Shown here: positions 24,683 through 34,152 of the stretch, piece by piece
Layout of the letters: each line of letters starts with the position of its first letter
How positions within the stretch are numbered: the stretch's first letter is position 1
Translations under genes and position numbers: made by a program
Assembly: GCA_017629985.1 (NCBI GenBank)
Contig: JAGBWD010000009.1
Coordinates: 1-56,264, forward strand
Direction of reading: 5' to 3'
Source: Alistipes sp.
Lineage (GTDB): Bacteria > Bacteroidota > Bacteroidia > Bacteroidales > Rikenellaceae
Length of the DNA: 56,264 nt
Notes under the pieces: model-generated
Seen by the model: the letters and a program-made list of their open reading frames with translations, nothing else
Told to the model about the DNA's origin: nothing
Databases searched by the model: none

Positions 24683-25912
24683 ATGGCAAATCTCTTTGAC
24701 AGTAGCATCAAAATTGAGATTTACAACACTCTTATCAAGTGGGGATGTAGCGATGCTGTGGCCTCAATCCTTGATGGCATTATAATACTTCTATACATCA
24801 CTCTCTTTATTGCGCTCATCAACATCTCGCTTCGCTGGGGTGTCATGGGTACGATACATTGGCTGGTGAAGAAGACTCATGTGTGGTGGGACGACCTCCT
24901 CTTCGATAGGAAGGTGATGCGTCACCTCTGCGGCATTGTGACACCTATAGTCATCAATTTGACACTTCCGTTGCTTATCTCGTCTCTTGATATTTCGCGC
25001 GAGTGGTTCATCGACATTCTCTACAAAGGTATAGACATATATGTCATCATAGCGTGTCTTATCTTTATCAACACCCTCTTCAAGACACTCTTTGCTATCA
25101 TCGAGCATCGTCCTACATGGAAGGGTAAGCCTATAAAGGGTCTTCTAGAGACGCTTCAGGTGGTGCTAGTTATCATCGGAAGCATCCTTATCATCGCAGT
25201 TATTATTGACAAATCGCCTACAGGTCTTCTAGCAGGTTTGGGAGCCTCGGCAGCCGTGATATCGTTTATCTTCAAGGATAGCCTCATGGGTCTTGTTGCA
25301 GGTGTGCAACTCTCGGCAAACAACATGCTCAAGGTGGGCGACTGGATTGAGATGCCTAGTCGTGGCATAGATGGCGTTGTTGTGGCAGTATCGCTCACAA
25401 CCATCAAGATTCGTAGCTGGAACAACACCCTACAAACTATCCCTCCATACCTACTTATCAGCGAGCCTTTTGACAACTGGCAGGCTATGCGCGACTCGGG
25501 AGGTAGACGCATCAAGCGAAACATTAATATCGATATGTCGAGCGTTCGCTTTGCTGATGAGGCCTTCCTAGAGTCATTGCGCACAAACGAGGCTACAGCA
25601 GAGATTATGAAGTCTATAGCTACGTCACTTGAAGAGGGTGGCGTGGTGACAAACCTCGATATCTATATGCGCTACATAAACAGATATCTCGACACCCACC
25701 CACGCCTTAACCATACCATGACTTGCATGGTGCGCCAGCTACAGCCTACAGAGTGGGGTCTTCCTGTCGAGCTATACTGCTTTTCAGCAAATGTAAATTG
25801 GGTGCCATACGAGCATCTTCAGGCAGAGATATTCTCACATATTGTGGCCCTTGCGCCACTCTTCTCAATAGAGATATATCAAGCCCCTGCAGGCAGCTCA
25901 TTTAGAAAGTAA
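24683..25912 (+). CDS. Mechanosensitive ion channel of the MscS family
   Basis: An inner membrane channel that should open under membrane tension to release solutes. The 409 residues hold about five hydrophobic segments. The pore helix and beta domain read LLAGLGASAAVISFIFKDS followed by LMGLVAGVQLSANNMLKVGDWIEMP, the MscS core, and then a soluble C-terminal domain. Length and layout resemble the YbdG group with extra N-terminal helices. I chose the ATG at 24683; a TTG at 24677 would add only two residues. A long-stem terminator follows at 25932. Confidence 0.92.
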   Translation: MANLFDSSIKIEIYNTLIKWGCSDAVASILDGIIILLYITLFIALINISLRWGVMGTIHWLVKKTHVWWDDLLFDRKVMRHLCGIVTPIVINLTLPLLISSLDISREWFIDILYKGIDIYVIIACLIFINTLFKTLFAIIEHRPTWKGKPIKGLLETLQVVLVIIGSILIIAVIIDKSPTGLLAGLGASAAVISFIFKDSLMGLVAGVQLSANNMLKVGDWIEMPSRGIDGVVVAVSLTTIKIRSWNNTLQTIPPYLLISEPFDNWQAMRDSGGRRIKRNINIDMSSVRFADEAFLESLRTNEATAEIMKSIATSLEEGGVVTNLDIYMRYINRYLDTHPRLNHTMTCMVRQLQPTEWGLPVELYCFSANVNWVPYEHLQAEIFSHIVALAPLFSIEIYQAPAGSSFRK

Positions 25913-25931
25913 TAGCCTCTATTTAAGAGAG

Positions 25932-25976
25932 AGGGTCTACTCAACATAGATGTTAAGTAGGCCCTTATTATTTTAT
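25932..25976 (+). terminator. Terminator of the galE-MscS unit
   Basis: Left arm agggtctactcaacat (25932-25947) pairs over 16 positions with 25950-25965, with two G-U pairs, followed by a T-rich stretch. The stem belongs to the shared terminator type described in the findings. Confidence 0.8.
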
Positions 25977-26121
25977 CACAAAGAGAGTCTACAGAGCATA
26001 TATGGCCTTTTTTGAGTTATAGCGTAACCACGAAATAACCTTACAAGAGAGCCGCTATCGCTATTGCTTGTTTCACAAAAAAATATTATTTTCGCATCAA
26101 ATATATTTTAATAGAGTACGA

Positions 26122-27555
26122 ATGGTAACTTTTATCGTATGCCTTGTGGCTCTTATAGCCGCATATTTCCTATATGGTGGGGTGATGGCACGTATCGCAG
26201 GGATAGACCCAAAAGCTGATGTACCATCCAAAACCATGTATGATGGCGTAGACTATATCCCCATGCCACGATGGAGGATTTTCCTCATCCAGCTACTTAA
26301 CATCGCAGGTACCGGCCCTATCTTTGGCGCTATTCTCGGAGCGTGCTATGGCCCAGTAGCCTTTCTGTGGATTACCCTCGGAGGTATCTTCATTGGAGCT
26401 ATGCACGACTATCTGTCGGGCGTTATCTCACTACGCAATGGAGGTCAGAACCTCCCCGATATTATCGGCAAATATTTGGGTAAGGGGATGCACAAGTTTA
26501 CGCTTCTTGTAATACCTATCCTTATGATCTTGGTAGGTGCGGTATTTATCGTAACACCATCGCAGATTCTCACCGACAATACAGACATCCCATACATGGT
26601 GTGGGTGGTGGTTATCATTGTCTACTACTTCATAGCTACGATACTACCTATCGACAAGATTATAGGCAAGATATACCCTATCTTTGGTGCGGCACTCCTG
26701 TTTATGGCCCTATCGTTCCTCGTAGTGCTATTTTCGGGAGAGTACACCATTCCAGAGCTTACAACCATAGAGAATATGCACTTCAACAGCGAGAATCTCC
26801 CTATAGTGCCTACACTCTTCATAAGCATTGCCTGTGGCGCCGTATCGGGATTTCACGCTACGCAGTCACCACTTATGGCGCGTTGCGTAACCTCCGAGAC
26901 ACAGACTCGCCCAATATTCTTTGGTGCCATGATTACCGAGTCTATAATAGCCCTTATCTGGGCAGCTATAGCGATGGCCTTCTTTGGTGGCACAGAGGCT
27001 CTCAACGACTTTATGTTGGCTAACAACAGCAATGCCGGCTCCGTAGTATCCATCATTAGCAAGACCACACTCGGTAGACTCGGAAGTATCCTTACCATCT
27101 TGGGTGTTGTTGTAGCACCTATCACATCGGGCGATACAGCCTTCCGCTCGGCACGTCTTATTATCGCCGATATGCTGGGCTTCGACCAGAGGTCTATATA
27201 CAAGCGCCTTGCAGTCAGCGCCCCTCTCTTTGCCATAGGCATCTTCATCGCATTCATAGATTTTGATGTTATATGGCGCTACTTCGCATGGTCTAACCAA
27301 ACATTGTCGGTCTTCACATTATGGATGATTACCGCATGGCTGATGCGTAAGCGCAGCAGCTTCTACGTCCTAGCACTCATACCTGCGATATTCATGACCT
27401 ATGTATGCTCATCGTTTGTCTTTGTATCTACGCAGTTCATAGGCCTTGGTGCCACAACTGCCGCGTATGTATATGGTGCTGCTGTCACAGCCATTTTCTC
27501 TGGATTAATAATGCTTAAAATTCGTAAAGATGTCAAAAGCGGAGTTTCAATTTAA
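26122..27555 (+). CDS. cstA: Carbon starvation protein A family peptide/pyruvate transporter
   Basis: A polytopic inner membrane protein of 477 residues, the short form of CstA. Signatures include the N-terminal block YGGVMARIAGIDPKADVPS, then LLNIAGTGPIFGAILGACYG and SGDTAFRSARLIIAD. Members import peptides or pyruvate under nutrient limitation. An in-frame start at 26068 would add 18 residues, but the ATG at 26122 places the first membrane helix at the N-terminus. A weak promoter, ATTG (26063-26066) with N20 and TATTTTCG (26087-26094), sits just upstream of it. The last 26 bases overlap the next gene. Confidence 0.92.
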   Translation: MVTFIVCLVALIAAYFLYGGVMARIAGIDPKADVPSKTMYDGVDYIPMPRWRIFLIQLLNIAGTGPIFGAILGACYGPVAFLWITLGGIFIGAMHDYLSGVISLRNGGQNLPDIIGKYLGKGMHKFTLLVIPILMILVGAVFIVTPSQILTDNTDIPYMVWVVVIIVYYFIATILPIDKIIGKIYPIFGAALLFMALSFLVVLFSGEYTIPELTTIENMHFNSENLPIVPTLFISIACGAVSGFHATQSPLMARCVTSETQTRPIFFGAMITESIIALIWAAIAMAFFGGTEALNDFMLANNSNAGSVVSIISKTTLGRLGSILTILGVVVAPITSGDTAFRSARLIIADMLGFDQRSIYKRLAVSAPLFAIGIFIAFIDFDVIWRYFAWSNQTLSVFTLWMITAWLMRKRSSFYVLALIPAIFMTYVCSSFVFVSTQFIGLGATTAAYVYGAAVTAIFSGLIMLKIRKDVKSGVSI

Positions 27556-28216
27556 CCCTACGGAGGATCAAACTTTTGAGCTTGAGGGTCGAGGATGCTA
27601 TAACTTTGTTAGCCACAAAGAGCGTGTTGATAGGTTTGTTGCCGAGGGTCGCTATGCCGAGGCTTGTGAGGCTCGTTATGAGGCATTTCAGGTTGCTGTC
27701 GATATCCTCCCCGAGGATGAGGCTATGCCCTTGAAGTGGGAACACGCCAATAGTCGCGCCATGATATCTATCATCTATGGCTCGGCGGTAGATCACTTCC
27801 GCATTGGTGATTTGGAGATGGCCATGGCACAGCTCGAGATGCTTCTTGACTGTGACCCCGAGGACCACTTTGAGGCTATTAATCTTCTTGCACTATGCTA
27901 CGTAGCAATGGAGGAGTGGGAGGCCTTTGACGATATTGTTATTGACCTTACGGATAAGTCTGCCGAGGCTGTCGTGGCGCGTCTATGGGCTTCATACCAG
28001 CGTAACGGCGACATAGATAAGGCTCTTATGAGCCTGCTCAAGTCGCGACATAAGGCCTACTACGCAGAGATTACTGCTACGGAGCATCCCGAAGATGAGG
28101 CATTTAAGAGGGATATAACCTCGGACAAACCATCACAAGGCGCGGAGGCTCGTGAGTGGTGGTTGCTTACCGAGCCATTGTGGAGTGAGTTCCCAGAGTT
28201 TATAAAGGCTCTATAG
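27530..28216 (+). CDS. Helical-repeat (TPR-like) protein, function unknown
   Basis: A 228-residue acidic soluble protein. The middle has TPR-like helix pairs (GDLEMAMAQLEMLLDCDPEDH then FEAINLLALCYVAMEEWEAF, and another around NGDIDKALMSLLKSR). The first 50 residues contain VDRFVAEGRYAEACEARYEA, which also fits a helical repeat. There is no signal peptide. The start overlaps the end of cstA by 26 bases, so the pair is probably translated in a coupled way. ispG begins 30 bases after the stop. A link to cstA is only inferred from the overlap. Confidence 0.8.
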   Translation: MSKAEFQFNPTEDQTFELEGRGCYNFVSHKERVDRFVAEGRYAEACEARYEAFQVAVDILPEDEAMPLKWEHANSRAMISIIYGSAVDHFRIGDLEMAMAQLEMLLDCDPEDHFEAINLLALCYVAMEEWEAFDDIVIDLTDKSAEAVVARLWASYQRNGDIDKALMSLLKSRHKAYYAEITATEHPEDEAFKRDITSDKPSQGAEAREWWLLTEPLWSEFPEFIKAL

Positions 28217-28246
28217 TTTTTGAATCGAAAAATAAGTCGCCAGATT

Positions 28247-29734
28247 ATGAGCATGACACTAAAATATAGCCGAAGGGAGGCTCACGAGGTGAGTTTTGGA
28301 GGTGTGACAATAGGAGGTAAAAACCCTATTGCTGTGCAGTCTATGACAAACACCCCTACACGCGATGTAGCACTCACCGTTGCACAGACCATGCGTATCG
28401 CAGATGCTGGTGCCGAGGTAGTACGTCTTACGGCGCAGGGACGCAAAGAGGGTGAGGCGCTAACACCTATTATGGAGGAGCTTCGCGCACGCCATTGCCA
28501 CGCAGCAATAGTTGCCGATATTCACTTTACACCCGAGATTGCCATGATAGCTGCCGAGGCTGTAGATAAGGTACGTATAAATCCTGGCAACTTCCGCACC
28601 TCGAATGGCGAACTAGAGCAGCTTATTGAGATATGTAAGCGCCGAAATGTCGCACTACGCATAGGTGTAAACCATGGGTCGCTAGCGAAACGCATCTTTG
28701 ATGAGTGGGGCGACACCCCAGAGGGCATGGTAGCCTCGGCAATGGAGTTCCTGCGTATGTGCCGCCGAGCCGACTTCAATAATGTTGTCGTATCGATGAA
28801 ATCGAGCAACACACGTGTCATGGTTCACGCCTATAGGCTTCTTGTGGAGGCTATGAATCGCGAAGAGATGACATATCCCCTACACCTGGGAGTTACGGAG
28901 GCGGGAGATGGCATAGAGGGTCGCATCAAGAGTGCAGTAGGCATAGGAGCATTGCTGGCTGATGGCATCGGTGACACGCTACGTGTATCACTCACCGAAG
29001 CACCCGAAAATGAGGTTCCCGTAGGGCGCATCCTTGCCAACTATTTCGCTGAGCGCAAGGCAGAGTTTGAGGTAGAGAGCCTCGCGGATTACTCTCCTAC
29101 GACATTTCATCCACGAACATCGGCACGCCCAATAATCCACAGTGAGATTACCTCGGAGTACGACATTGTAGATGCCGTAAGCGACAACCCAACCCACGAG
29201 TGGCGAGCTGCAATACTCAACAGCAACGATCGTAGACCAAAGGTTCTGCGCCGCAGATATGGAGATAGCGATGCCGAATTGGTAGCTATATATGCCGCAG
29301 CAGATATGGGACAGCTTCTTATCGATGGTCTTGCCGAGGGTGTGTGGATAGATGCTCCAGCACTAGATGCCACAACGGTAGAGGATATAGAGCTTATGCT
29401 GCTGCAGGCGGCACGTCTACGATTCTCACGCACAGAGTATATAGCATGTCCTAGTTGCGGTCGTACGCTCTACGATATAGAGTCTACGCTAGCCACCATA
29501 AAGGCACGAACATCACACCTCAAGGATCTCAAGATTGGCATCATGGGGTGCATAGTAAATGGCCCTGGGGAGATGGCTGATGCCGACTATGGATATGTAG
29601 GCTCATCACCAGAACACATCACCCTATATCGCGGCCGCGAGGTTGTGGAGCGTAACATCCACCAGTCGGAGGCTATAGACCACCTTATAGAGATTATAAA
29701 GCGCGATGGCCGCTGGCACGACCCCACAAAGTAG
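28247..29734 (+). CDS. ispG: 4-hydroxy-3-methylbut-2-enyl diphosphate synthase IspG (GcpE)
   Basis: Converts MEcPP to HMBPP in the non-mevalonate isoprenoid pathway, using a [4Fe-4S] cluster. The N-terminal TIM barrel starts with VTIGGKNPIAVQSMTNTPTRD and holds NPGNF and GVNHGSLA. The C-terminal reductase-like domain carries the cluster ligands in ACPSCGRTLYDIE and GIMGCIVNGPGEM. At 495 residues it is longer than the E. coli form because of a middle segment (about 255-375), which fits the three-domain type found in Bacteroidota and plants. The ATG at 28247 was preferred to a TTG at 28220. recO begins two bases after its stop. Confidence 0.95.
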   Translation: MSMTLKYSRREAHEVSFGGVTIGGKNPIAVQSMTNTPTRDVALTVAQTMRIADAGAEVVRLTAQGRKEGEALTPIMEELRARHCHAAIVADIHFTPEIAMIAAEAVDKVRINPGNFRTSNGELEQLIEICKRRNVALRIGVNHGSLAKRIFDEWGDTPEGMVASAMEFLRMCRRADFNNVVVSMKSSNTRVMVHAYRLLVEAMNREEMTYPLHLGVTEAGDGIEGRIKSAVGIGALLADGIGDTLRVSLTEAPENEVPVGRILANYFAERKAEFEVESLADYSPTTFHPRTSARPIIHSEITSEYDIVDAVSDNPTHEWRAAILNSNDRRPKVLRRRYGDSDAELVAIYAAADMGQLLIDGLAEGVWIDAPALDATTVEDIELMLLQAARLRFSRTEYIACPSCGRTLYDIESTLATIKARTSHLKDLKIGIMGCIVNGPGEMADADYGYVGSSPEHITLYRGREVVERNIHQSEAIDHLIEIIKRDGRWHDPTK

Positions 29735-29736
29735 CA

Positions 29737-30465
29737 ATGGCATTGAAATCATATAAGGCCCGTGGCGTAGTTCTCGGCACACTAAAGTATGGCGAGAAGG
29801 GGGTTATCGTGCATATGCTTACCGATGTTTACGGCCGCCAAAGCTATATGATACAGGGGGTACGCCCCACGGCAAAAGGCTCAAAGATGGCACTCCTACA
29901 GCCGATGTTTGCTGTGGAGTTTGAGGGTCTCACCTCATCAAAGATGGATCTGCATCGAATGAAAGACCTTGTGCCAGGCATGGTGCTACAAAGCACACCC
30001 TTTGATGTTCGTAAGTCCACCATGGCGCTCTTCATGGCCGAGGTTCTCTACCGCCTAGTGAAGGAGAGCGAACCAGGGTCGGAGCTTTTTGACTTTGTAT
30101 GGGCATCCGTGGCTGCCCTCGATGCCCTAGAGGAGGGTATTGCCAACTTTCACCTGTGGTTTCTGGCAAACTTAAGCCGTCCCCTAGGTTTCTCACCCGA
30201 TAATGAGTATAGCGATGGTGCGTGGCTCGACATTAGGGATGGTCACTTCACACCACATGCACTGATACCTAGTGCGGCGCTAACGCCAGAAAATGCACGA
30301 ATACTACACGATATGCTGGAGTGTGATGTGCGCTACCTTGCCGAGATAGGACTAAACCGCGTGGAGCGTGCCTCATTCCTCGAAGCGATGCTTAAGTACT
30401 ACTCCTTTCATCTCGACTCGATAAATGCTGTGGAGTCGCTGCGAATTATGAGAGAGGTATTTTAA
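29737..30465 (+). CDS. recO: DNA repair protein RecO
   Basis: A recombination mediator that loads RecA with RecR. The N-terminal OB fold starts KARGVVLGTLKYGEKGVIV, with MLTDVYGRQSYMIQGVR, typical of RecO. The rest is the helical domain. No CxxC zinc motif is present, as in related Bacteroidota proteins. The length of 242 is normal. It is coupled to ispG by a two-base gap and ends at a strong bidirectional terminator. Confidence 0.92.
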   Translation: MALKSYKARGVVLGTLKYGEKGVIVHMLTDVYGRQSYMIQGVRPTAKGSKMALLQPMFAVEFEGLTSSKMDLHRMKDLVPGMVLQSTPFDVRKSTMALFMAEVLYRLVKESEPGSELFDFVWASVAALDALEEGIANFHLWFLANLSRPLGFSPDNEYSDGAWLDIRDGHFTPHALIPSAALTPENARILHDMLECDVRYLAEIGLNRVERASFLEAMLKYYSFHLDSINAVESLRIMREVF

Positions 30466-30476
30466 CAAGAAGCCAT

Positions 30477-30517
30477 AAAAAAATGATAAAGGGCCGAAAC
30501 CCTTTATCATTTTTTTG
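30477..30517. terminator. Bidirectional terminator between recO and the C1 peptidase
   Basis: A perfect 17-bp stem, 30477-30493 with 30500-30516, and loop ccgaaa. The stem starts with seven A and ends with seven T, so it works in both directions. Confidence 0.92.
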
Positions 30518-30548
30518 TAAGCAGCCGTGGCTGCCATATTGTTGTAAA

Positions 30549-31769
30549 TTACAAGCCTAGCTTCTCGCGGATAGCAGCAGGAATTGCATCCTTGTGAACA
30601 ATGATGTTCATAGTCTTGTAACGAACAAATGCCTTTGAAGCGTACCAGATACCCTTATATGTACCAGCCTCGCCCCAAGAGTTCTTAACCATGTAGTACT
30701 CTACGCCATTCTTATCCTTTGCAATACCGTAGATAAGCATACCGTGGTCATCGGTAGTCTCCCAGTTGTCATAACCAAGCTGACGCTCCTCCTGTGAACA
30801 CATCTTCTGTGCTGCTGGCAATGGCATAGGGGTATTCTTCTTCTCTGCCTCTGACATATTGAGCCACTTTGCCATATCTGAACCCTGAAGGTCTACACCC
30901 TTATTCTCCTCTGGAAGAACTGCAGTACCCATACGTGTAAAGCCCTTCTCGCTAACATCGCTACCCCAAGCTACGGTGTAACCACTCATAATAGCGTTGT
31001 CAAACACCTCCATCAACTCATCGATAGGAAGGTTGTATGACTCTGCCCAACGCCAGTTATCAGGAATCTCAAGAGCAAAGCTCTCATAGAATGGGTGGTG
31101 AGTGTAAGATGTAAGAGATACATAGTCGTCAGCATTCAAGCCCAAAGACTCGTAGAATGACTTTGGAGTATACTCCACGCCATTGTATGTGAATGACTCT
31201 GGACGCTCACCAAGGTAGATATCGTGAATAGCCTCGATAGACTTCTTCCACAACATCTCACCATCAGGGCCTGACTGCAAGCTGCGGTGTCTGCCCTTTG
31301 CGATAGCAGCTACAACAGCATCGCTAACTGCAGATAGCTCGTTGTGGTTGCTCAACTCCATGCCATACATAACACCTGGACGCATCTCTGCCTCGGGAAC
31401 AAGACCAAACTTCTCCATGCCATAGATAACATCATAGAATGAGCCACCCTGTGCAAATGACACGTCACCATGAGTGCGCACTGCCTTGTCGGCACGCTCT
31501 AGGTAGGTGTTGTGAACGATGAACATCTCCGAGAAATCGTACTCGCCCTTGCCCATACGCAAAAGCTCTGACTCGATAAATGCCAATGATGAGTAGCACC
31601 AGCAAGTACCTGCCTGGTTCTGATTCTTGATGCTTGTAATAGGATTCTCCTTAACCACTGTAAATAGAGGCTCTGGAGCAGCCTCCGCCTTCTTACCCTT
31701 TGAGGCCTTCTGTGCTGTTGCACCAACTACCATCATAAGGCAGAGTGCCAATGCAAAAATTTTCTTCAT
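30549..31769 (-). CDS. Secreted C1 peptidase, bleomycin hydrolase/aminopeptidase C type
   Basis: A cysteine peptidase of 406 residues with a signal peptide (LALCLMMVVGATAQ, cleaved near residue 20). The catalytic Cys56 lies in NQAGTCWCYS with Gln52 as oxyanion residue, His342 in TTDDHGMLIYG and Asn363 in VKNSWGEAG, the papain-fold order Cys-His-Asn. The family (PF03051 type) is normally cytosolic in other bacteria, but Bacteroidota carry secreted forms like this one. It probably trims peptides in the periplasm. It lies 38 bases downstream of topA on the same strand. A short run of basic residues follows the signal (KASKGKKAEA). Confidence 0.9.
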   Translation of the reverse strand: MKKIFALALCLMMVVGATAQKASKGKKAEAAPEPLFTVVKENPITSIKNQNQAGTCWCYSSLAFIESELLRMGKGEYDFSEMFIVHNTYLERADKAVRTHGDVSFAQGGSFYDVIYGMEKFGLVPEAEMRPGVMYGMELSNHNELSAVSDAVVAAIAKGRHRSLQSGPDGEMLWKKSIEAIHDIYLGERPESFTYNGVEYTPKSFYESLGLNADDYVSLTSYTHHPFYESFALEIPDNWRWAESYNLPIDELMEVFDNAIMSGYTVAWGSDVSEKGFTRMGTAVLPEENKGVDLQGSDMAKWLNMSEAEKKNTPMPLPAAQKMCSQEERQLGYDNWETTDDHGMLIYGIAKDKNGVEYYMVKNSWGEAGTYKGIWYASKAFVRYKTMNIIVHKDAIPAAIREKLGL

Positions 31770-31807
31770 AATAAAATAGTTTTAAGGTATTTAGTAAATA
31801 AAATTTT

Positions 31808-34114
31808 CTACTTCTTGCTCTTTGCCACTATACGCTGGCAATCTACGTATGTCAGAGTTTCGACCTTCGTACCCTTTGGTAGACGATAGTTCTTACCATT
31901 GTAGGCGATATATGGGCCATACTGACCACTCTTAACAACCATAGCATCATCCTCGGCAAAGGTACGCAATGGCTCGGATGCTATACGCTGCTTGGCGATA
32001 GTCTCCTTGAGCAGCTCCTCGGCACGCTCACGAGTGATGGTATAGGGATCGTCACCCTTCTGCAACGAGGCAAAGCTCTTACCATGACGCACATAAGGGC
32101 CAAACTTGCCAACACCAACCATCAAAGGCTCGCCATCCAACTCACCAAGGTCGCGAGGCAAAGCAAATAGCTCCAAAGCCTCCTCCAAGGTTATAGACTC
32201 TATGAGCTGTCCCTTCTTGAGCGATGCAAACTGTCCCTTCTGGCCATCCTCACTCTCAATCTCCACCATAGGGCCATAGCGACCTATACGCGCCTTGACA
32301 ACACACCCTGTCTTGGGGTCTACGCCCAACACCCTAACGGACTGCACACTACGGTCACTCTGCGTGCCTATAGCCTTATCGACAAGCACATGGAAGGGAT
32401 CGTAGAAGTCGCGTATCATATCTGTCCATGTGATATCTCCCTCGGCAACACGGTCAAACTCCTTCTCCACGTTTGCCGTAAAGTGGTAGTCCATGATAGA
32501 TGAGAACTGTGTCTCGAGGTAGTCGTTTACGACCATACCTATATCTGTAGGGGCTAGACGATTCTTCTCCTTGCCATAGCTTTCGGTGACCATCTTCTCC
32601 GAAATCTTATCACCAACGAGGGTTAGCTGAAGTGTCTGACGCTTCTGACCCTCACGATTTTGCTTCACAACATAACCGCGGTTGATGATTGTGGTGATGG
32701 TAGGAGCATAGGTTGATGGACGTCCTATACCCAACTCCTCGAGGCGCTTCACCAATGCCGCCTCATTGTATCGCGATGGTGCTACACTATAGCGCTCGGC
32801 AGCGGTGATAGTGGTAGGGAGAACCTTATCTCCAACGCTCATCTTTGGAAGAATACCACTGCTTTCGCCATCGCTCTGCGCATCCTCCTCAATAGATTCG
32901 GAATAGAGACGCATAAAACCATCGAAGCGAACTACCTCTCCTGTGGCTACAAACTGCTCCTTGCGGCGCTCCATATCAACAACGATAGTTGTTCTATCCA
33001 ACTCCGCTGGTACCATCTGCGAGGCTACAGTACGCTTCCAGATAAGATCATAGAGGCGTTTCTCGGCTGCTGTGCCATCAATCTCCTGACGGTCGATATA
33101 CGATGGGCGAATAGCCTCATGAGCCTCCTGCGCACCCTTCGACTTGGTCTTGAAGTTGTGAGGGTAGGAGTACTTTGCACCAAACAGACGTGTAATCTCA
33201 TTCTTACACTGTGTGATGGCCATCTGCGAGAGGTTCACAGAGTCGGTACGCATATATGTAATAAGACCCTGCTCATAGAGCTTCTGCGCTACAGACATGG
33301 TCTGCGACACGCTCATACCAAGTTTACGACCCGCCTCCTGCTGAAGAGTAGAGGTGGTAAATGGTGGTGCTGCGAAACGCTGCACAGGCTTCTCCTCGGC
33401 CTTGGAAACGGTGAAGTTCTCGCTAATGCACTCGCGAAGGAACTGCTCCGCCTCATTGCGTGTGGCAAAGGGCTGCGACAACGTAGCCTTGAAAAGCGTC
33501 TTTGTGCTATCGAGCGATGAATAGAACTGACCTACTACACGATACTGCGCTGCAGAGTTAAAGGCAATTATCTCACGTTCACGCTCCACGATAAGACGCA
33601 CCGCAACACTCTGAACACGGCCTGCAGAGAGCGCTGGACGCACCTTCTTCCACAATACTGGCGATAGCTCAAAACCTACTAGGCGATCAAGCACACGGCG
33701 AGCCTGCTGCGCATTTACGAGGTTTAGGTCTATGGTACGTGGATTCTCGATAGCATCGAGGATGGCACGCTGTGTAATCTCATGAAATACGATACGCTTT
33801 GTCTGATCTATAGGCAACTGAAGCACCTTTGCAAGGTGCCATGCTATGGCCTCTCCCTCACGATCCTCATCGGATGCCAGCCACACGGTCTTTGCCTCGC
33901 GCGCCAAACGCGACAACTCATCAACAACCTTGCGCTTATCATCGGGAATCTCATATATCGGCTCAAACTGATTATCGAGGTCTACACCGAGACCCTTCTT
34001 CGCCAAGTCTCGGATATGTCCAAAGCTAGACTTTACCATGTAGCCCTTACCTAGGAACTTCTCAATGGTCTTCGCCTTTGCTGGAGACTCTACAATCACT
34101 AAATTTTCCTGCAT
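31808..34114 (-). CDS. topA: DNA topoisomerase I
   Basis: A type IA topoisomerase that relaxes negative supercoils. The TOPRIM domain starts LVIVESPAKAKTIEKFLG and has the metal-binding SDEDREGEA (residues 81-89). The catalytic Tyr287 is in GLITYMRTDSVNLS. The central toroid is followed by C-terminal glycine-rich repeats (IGRYGPMVEIES, VGKFGPYVRHGKS, SGQYGPYIAYNGK) instead of cysteine zinc fingers. The length of 768 is normal for the group. It lies 38 bases upstream of the C1 peptidase and 38 bases downstream of the DUF4270 gene. Confidence 0.97.
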   Translation of the reverse strand: MQENLVIVESPAKAKTIEKFLGKGYMVKSSFGHIRDLAKKGLGVDLDNQFEPIYEIPDDKRKVVDELSRLAREAKTVWLASDEDREGEAIAWHLAKVLQLPIDQTKRIVFHEITQRAILDAIENPRTIDLNLVNAQQARRVLDRLVGFELSPVLWKKVRPALSAGRVQSVAVRLIVEREREIIAFNSAAQYRVVGQFYSSLDSTKTLFKATLSQPFATRNEAEQFLRECISENFTVSKAEEKPVQRFAAPPFTTSTLQQEAGRKLGMSVSQTMSVAQKLYEQGLITYMRTDSVNLSQMAITQCKNEITRLFGAKYSYPHNFKTKSKGAQEAHEAIRPSYIDRQEIDGTAAEKRLYDLIWKRTVASQMVPAELDRTTIVVDMERRKEQFVATGEVVRFDGFMRLYSESIEEDAQSDGESSGILPKMSVGDKVLPTTITAAERYSVAPSRYNEAALVKRLEELGIGRPSTYAPTITTIINRGYVVKQNREGQKRQTLQLTLVGDKISEKMVTESYGKEKNRLAPTDIGMVVNDYLETQFSSIMDYHFTANVEKEFDRVAEGDITWTDMIRDFYDPFHVLVDKAIGTQSDRSVQSVRVLGVDPKTGCVVKARIGRYGPMVEIESEDGQKGQFASLKKGQLIESITLEEALELFALPRDLGELDGEPLMVGVGKFGPYVRHGKSFASLQKGDDPYTITRERAEELLKETIAKQRIASEPLRTFAEDDAMVVKSGQYGPYIAYNGKNYRLPKGTKVETLTYVDCQRIVAKSKK

Positions 34115-34152
34115 CTCAAATAGTTCTTTATGCTATTGAAATAATTTTAAAA

